DNA of 25,113 nt from Planctomycetales bacterium. Its GTDB lineage: Bacteria; Planctomycetota; Planctomycetia; Pirellulales; Thermoguttaceae. Both the position numbers and the translations under genes were made by a program. Numbering within the stretch: position 1 is the first letter of the stretch; each line of letters begins with the position of its first letter. This document shows positions 21,857-25,113 of this stretch, piece after piece. The stretch lies in the NCBI GenBank assembly GCA_007119795.1, contig SKOZ01000104.1, positions 1 through 25,113 on the forward strand, given 5' to 3'. The notes under the pieces were generated by a model. The model saw only the letters and a list, made by a program, of their open reading frames with translations, was not told the origin of the DNA and did not search any database.

Positions 21857-24800
21857 TCAATCGAGCCCGGCGAGGGCGGCGTCTACATGGGCGGTGGTGG
21901 GGACGCGGCGCATGCCGGGTTCCAGCAAGGCGGACATCAGGTCGTCGGTCTCGTCGTAGAGGTCGTCGAGGCCCAAGAGGTGGCCCATCTCGTGCTGGAG
22001 CACGGTGAGCAGGTCCACGCGGCCATCAGCCGGGCCGCCGGGGACAGCCCGCAACGTCGAGCCGGAAGGACCGGGGAGGAAGGCATCGTCGCTGAAGGGT
22101 TCGGGGTCGAGGAACCAACCCCATCCCGACGCCGAGGCATCGAGCGTGATCGTGCTGCCCGACGTGAAGGCCAACCGCCCCCCGCCCAACTCGGCCACCG
22201 CCAACTCTGCACCCCGGAGCAGGGCCAGGCCTTCCGAATCGAGGCCTACGGCCGCCCAGCGGGCCACGGCAACGTCGAAGAGCGGGGCCACCACCTCGAC
22301 GGAGTACAAGGCGAGGGCGTCGTCGGCCCCGGGGCCGGGCTCCCCGGCCAGGGTCTGCGGCGACCCGATGGCGAAATTGGCGATGCTGGTCTTCTCTTCA
22401 GGCGTCAAGTGGGCCAGCCCCTCGGGGGGAAGCGTCGCCAGCTTGTGGGCCTCCGCCGCGGCGGCCGTCTGGCTCGATGCCTGCACGGCGAAGGTCATGA
22501 TCCGCACTGCTTCGCCATTTCCGGGCACGGTGAGGGAGAAGGTCCACTCGAAGCGATTTCCTTGGACCTTCGCGGAGACCGGCTGCAAGCCTCCGTCGCC
22601 CCAGACGACATGGGCCAGATGGGCGGGCTCGGGGCCGGCGTCGGTGCCGAACCAGTGGTCGACCGTCGAGAACGCGGTATCGCCGCTCGAGGAGTCGTAG
22701 ATGAGGATGAGCGCCCCGAGCTCTCCGGAGATCTTGACCTGCCGGGTGACGTCGGAAGGGGTCGGGTTGGTGAAGGTGTCGATGATGCGGGCGAAATTGC
22801 CGCCGTCCTCCGGAACGTAGACCTCCCGCTGGACGGCGGTGTTGTCCCAAACTCCCTGGGTTGGGAAGACGATGGTGCGACCCTCGTCGGCCAGCGTGTA
22901 CCCGCTGCCGTTGAGTTGGTAGTCTTTGCCGTCGACCGTCAGCCGGTAGGCCGTCTGATCGGCGACGCCGAGCGGATACTCGAGGCCGGCCGTCTGGGGA
23001 TCGAAGGGGTAGAGGGAGCCGTCGCCATCGTAGAGGGAAAGGTCGACGTTGAAGACGCCGTGGAACTCGTCCTCCGGCAGCATGGCGTTGCCGTCGAGGT
23101 CGAGAATGCCGGGTTTGATGGTGACCGGGTAGGGTCCCATCGCCGTCTGGGGAGTAAAGTGGATGGTGACCGTGGCCCCGTCCACGACGACGTTTTCCAC
23201 GGAGATCGGCTCCCCGGAGGCGTCGAGGATCTCCACGCGGCCGGCAAAACTCTCCTCCCTCACCGGTTTGGAGAAGAGGACCTCGAAGCGGTCGACGACG
23301 GGCCCCGCCCGGGCCGGCGTGCGCTGCGCGAGGACATAGGGGCTGGTCTCGCCGACGGAGAAGGCGAAGACCGCGTAGGGACCGGTGCCGCCGGCCGCTT
23401 CGAGCCGGTTGCCTGCCGGATCGGCGACGTCGTCGCGGAAGACGTGGAGCTGCCAGTTGCCTGCGGTGAGCTCGTCGGTGCCGAGCCGGATGAGGTCGTC
23501 GCCCTCGAAATGATATGTCGGGTAGATCGTGGCCGTGCCATCCGCCGAGACGATGCGGAAGGTCTGGTTTGGGGCGATGCCCCCCGGATTGAGCAGCGGT
23601 TCGCTGAAGTGAACGAGGATCTCCTGGGGGACTTCCTGCACGAAGGAGTCCGGCTCGACGGCGGTGACCTTGGGTGGGGTGCGATCGAGCGTAAAGCTCA
23701 CCGTGGCGAGCGATTCGGCATCCTCCTGGTCGCGGGCCCGGACGTACACGGTGTAGTCGCCATCGGCGAGAGGGCCGTTGAACTGGGTGTCGAGGAAGAA
23801 GGGGGTGACGGTGAAGCTCCCCGTCGCGGCGGGGAGCTCCGCCCACGGGCCGTCGGGACCGAGAGCCACCTCGAGCGACTGCAGGGGCCGCCCGCTGGTG
23901 ACCTGCCCCGCGATCGTCGGATCGAAAGTCAGCCCGTCGTCGTTCGTTCCCTCGTAGGCGGTATCGTTGGCCAGGCCGGCCGTGACCACGGGGGCGGGGG
24001 GCCGCCAGGCCTCGGGGAAGGTTTCGGGGTAGATGATGTCGTTGGTCGGTTGGCTGCGCCCGAAGTTCCTCACGACGCCGAGCAGGTCGGGGACGCCCAC
24101 GAATTCGTCGCCGTCGAAATCGGCCCAGCGGTGCTCGGGGGGGCTTTCCGCAGTGATTGTCTCGCCGAAGGCCCGCACCACGCCGAGCAACTCCGGGACA
24201 CCCACCTGCGGCTGGGCGCTGAAATGGTGGTAAATCACCGCCCAGAGCTCGGTCGGCGGCATGGCGGCCACCTGGTGGCTGCCGGAGCCGTTGGCGAGCG
24301 ACATGGTGGTGTGCGTCAGGCCCAGCCCGAGCGAATAGGGGCCGGCGAAGATGTGATCCGGGTGGAACACCAGGGGGGTGGAGTCCGTTTCCGGATCGGG
24401 CACGAACTTGACGCGGGCCAGCAGGGCATACCGGTCGTCGCCGATGCCGCTCTCCGTGGCCGTGGCGGCGATGCCCGTGACCCGACCGGCATCGTCGAAC
24501 TCGTACTGGCCATCCCGGTTGAAGCCGGCACCAAACTCCACGTCGGTGGCCGTGAAGTGCTGAGCGTGGTAATTCACTTGCACCGCCGCCGAGTCGACGC
24601 CTACGGTACTGCTCTGCGCGGTGCTCACCCATATCTCGGCGTAGAAGGTCGTCCAGCCGTCGATCCAGGCCGGGTTCTCCGGCAAGGTGGCGCGTTCGCC
24701 GACCTCGCTGAGATCGGCCGTCGGCGCCGTGCTGAGCGTGAGGTTGAAGACGCCGACGGCGAGCAGCGCGCGCCCCTCGAGCGGCTCGAGAGAGAGCCGG

Positions 24801-24877
24801 CGCGAGCGGGCGCCGCGGGGCTGGCGATTCGGCGGCCTACGGGTTCGTCTGCCGCGCAGCCATTGGGACAGGACCAT
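21857..24877 (-). CDS. Large secreted protein with cohesin-like, dockerin-like and metzincin-type regions
   Basis: A 1006-residue protein. A basic N terminus leads to 'RRLSLEPLEGRALLAVG' (about 26-42), the planctomycete LEPLE-type export motif. A beta-rich cohesin-like segment (about 42-205) with 'VQVNYHAQHFTATDVEFGAGF' region follows, then two dockerin-like half-repeats, the second intact: 'ADFDGDEFVGVPDLLGVVRNFG'-type with Asp-rich calcium loop (about 255-280). Next come several Ig-like/Big-type domains ('PPKVTAVEPDSFVQEVP', 'VLFSKPVREESF'). The C-terminal end has 'VLQHEMGHLLGLDDLYDE' (zinc motif HExGHxxGxxD, His962) and a Met-turn-like 'DDLMSALLEPGMRR', so it ends in a matrixin-like metalloprotease region with little sequence after it. 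ATG at 24877 has CGGAG ten bases upstream; an upstream GTG at 24910 is also in frame. Probably an extracellular or surface protein. Confidence 0.85.
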   Translation of the reverse strand: MVLSQWLRGRRTRRPPNRQPRGARSRRLSLEPLEGRALLAVGVFNLTLSTAPTADLSEVGERATLPENPAWIDGWTTFYAEIWVSTAQSSTVGVDSAAVQVNYHAQHFTATDVEFGAGFNRDGQYEFDDAGRVTGIAATATESGIGDDRYALLARVKFVPDPETDSTPLVFHPDHIFAGPYSLGLGLTHTTMSLANGSGSHQVAAMPPTELWAVIYHHFSAQPQVGVPELLGVVRAFGETITAESPPEHRWADFDGDEFVGVPDLLGVVRNFGRSQPTNDIIYPETFPEAWRPPAPVVTAGLANDTAYEGTNDDGLTFDPTIAGQVTSGRPLQSLEVALGPDGPWAELPAATGSFTVTPFFLDTQFNGPLADGDYTVYVRARDQEDAESLATVSFTLDRTPPKVTAVEPDSFVQEVPQEILVHFSEPLLNPGGIAPNQTFRIVSADGTATIYPTYHFEGDDLIRLGTDELTAGNWQLHVFRDDVADPAGNRLEAAGGTGPYAVFAFSVGETSPYVLAQRTPARAGPVVDRFEVLFSKPVREESFAGRVEILDASGEPISVENVVVDGATVTIHFTPQTAMGPYPVTIKPGILDLDGNAMLPEDEFHGVFNVDLSLYDGDGSLYPFDPQTAGLEYPLGVADQTAYRLTVDGKDYQLNGSGYTLADEGRTIVFPTQGVWDNTAVQREVYVPEDGGNFARIIDTFTNPTPSDVTRQVKISGELGALILIYDSSSGDTAFSTVDHWFGTDAGPEPAHLAHVVWGDGGLQPVSAKVQGNRFEWTFSLTVPGNGEAVRIMTFAVQASSQTAAAAEAHKLATLPPEGLAHLTPEEKTSIANFAIGSPQTLAGEPGPGADDALALYSVEVVAPLFDVAVARWAAVGLDSEGLALLRGAELAVAELGGGRLAFTSGSTITLDASASGWGWFLDPEPFSDDAFLPGPSGSTLRAVPGGPADGRVDLLTVLQHEMGHLLGLDDLYDETDDLMSALLEPGMRRVPTTAHVDAALAGLD

Positions 24878-25113
24878 TCGCTTGCTTCTCCGTTTCCGCG
24901 GCGCAGACACAACCGCCCCGGCCGGCCGAGGCCGTCGTGCGAAGGCATGCGCGACTCACCGAGGAGGAGTGCTCGAGCCGCGCACCCTCGAAGAAACCCA
25001 ATGCTTTTCTGTTCCTGAATCTGCGGGCGTCCGGCCCGCTCAGTCCGTCAGCTTCGTTACTATGTCGTTCCCGGCTGCGAGCCGCGGGAGCCGAGCCGTC
25101 ACGAACCGAGCAG
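24878..25113. other. Right-end spacer upstream of the large secreted protein
   Basis: About 235 bases to the window edge, expected to hold the promoter of the large secreted protein. No gene, RNA or clear -35/-10 pair was recognised. Confidence 0.4.

Noticed and set aside
21848..25018. A 1056-codon open frame on the plus strand opposite the large secreted protein
   Set aside because: It is a codon-bias shadow in high-GC DNA: no ribosome site, no domain, low complexity, and the opposite strand has clear domains and a zinc motif.
1..25113. tRNA/rRNA genes, CRISPR arrays, insertion sequences, att sites
   Set aside because: No cloverleaf-type sequence, regularly spaced repeats, transposase or integrase motifs, or long terminal repeats were seen on either strand.

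Overview
The window is high-GC chromosomal DNA (protein-coding on both strands, no tRNA, rRNA, IS element or CRISPR array seen) that most likely comes from a planctomycete, probably of the Pirellulales/Thermogutta type. The indications are an extracellular protein with the planctomycete 'LEPLEGRALL' N-terminal motif and dockerin-like loops, a TatC with a large extra loop, a Tat-exported Gfo/Idh/MocA protein, large HEAT and TPR secreted proteins, and several GTG starts. The phylum call is an inference from these family habits.

Layout. 1-1952 (minus strand): a signalling operon of a CsrA-receiver fusion, a free-standing KaiB and a PAS-domain protein that runs off the window, with a good sigma70-like promoter about 300 bases upstream. 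2136-6954 (minus): apbE, nagB, a D-tagatose/D-psicose 3-epimerase-like isomerase, an AcpH-like putative hydrolase and tatC, all in one direction. 7187-8176 (plus): manA. 8297-9310 (minus): a Gfo/Idh/MocA-fold protein that has lost the EKP motif. 9819-13796 (plus): a thioredoxin-fold protein with a structured leader, a Tat-signal Gfo/Idh/MocA protein and a secreted HEAT-repeat protein. 13865-17345 (minus): an OprB-type porin and a secreted TPR protein. 17769-20479 (minus): the kai operon. 20796-21023 (minus): FmdB-type zinc ribbon. 21128-21835 (plus): nnrE. 21857-24877 (minus): a 1006-residue secreted protein with cohesin-like, dockerin-like and metzincin-type protease regions.

The most notable system is 17769-20479. 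A 280-residue protein with a receiver domain followed by a helical domain that resembles the C-terminal domain of KaiA overlaps by four bases (ATGA) a 623-residue protein in which KaiB is fused to the front of a complete two-domain KaiC. Both KaiC Walker motifs, both catalytic Glu pairs and the Ser-Thr phosphorylation pair are intact. Two adjacent genes therefore seem to encode KaiA-, KaiB- and KaiC-like parts. About 17 kb away a second, free-standing KaiB lies between a CsrA-receiver fusion and a PAS protein, which suggests a second output or input branch linked to post-transcriptional control. The remaining genes handle sugar phosphates (manA, nagB, epimerase), protein export (tatC) and cofactor repair or attachment (nnrE, apbE), and form an ordinary metabolic background.
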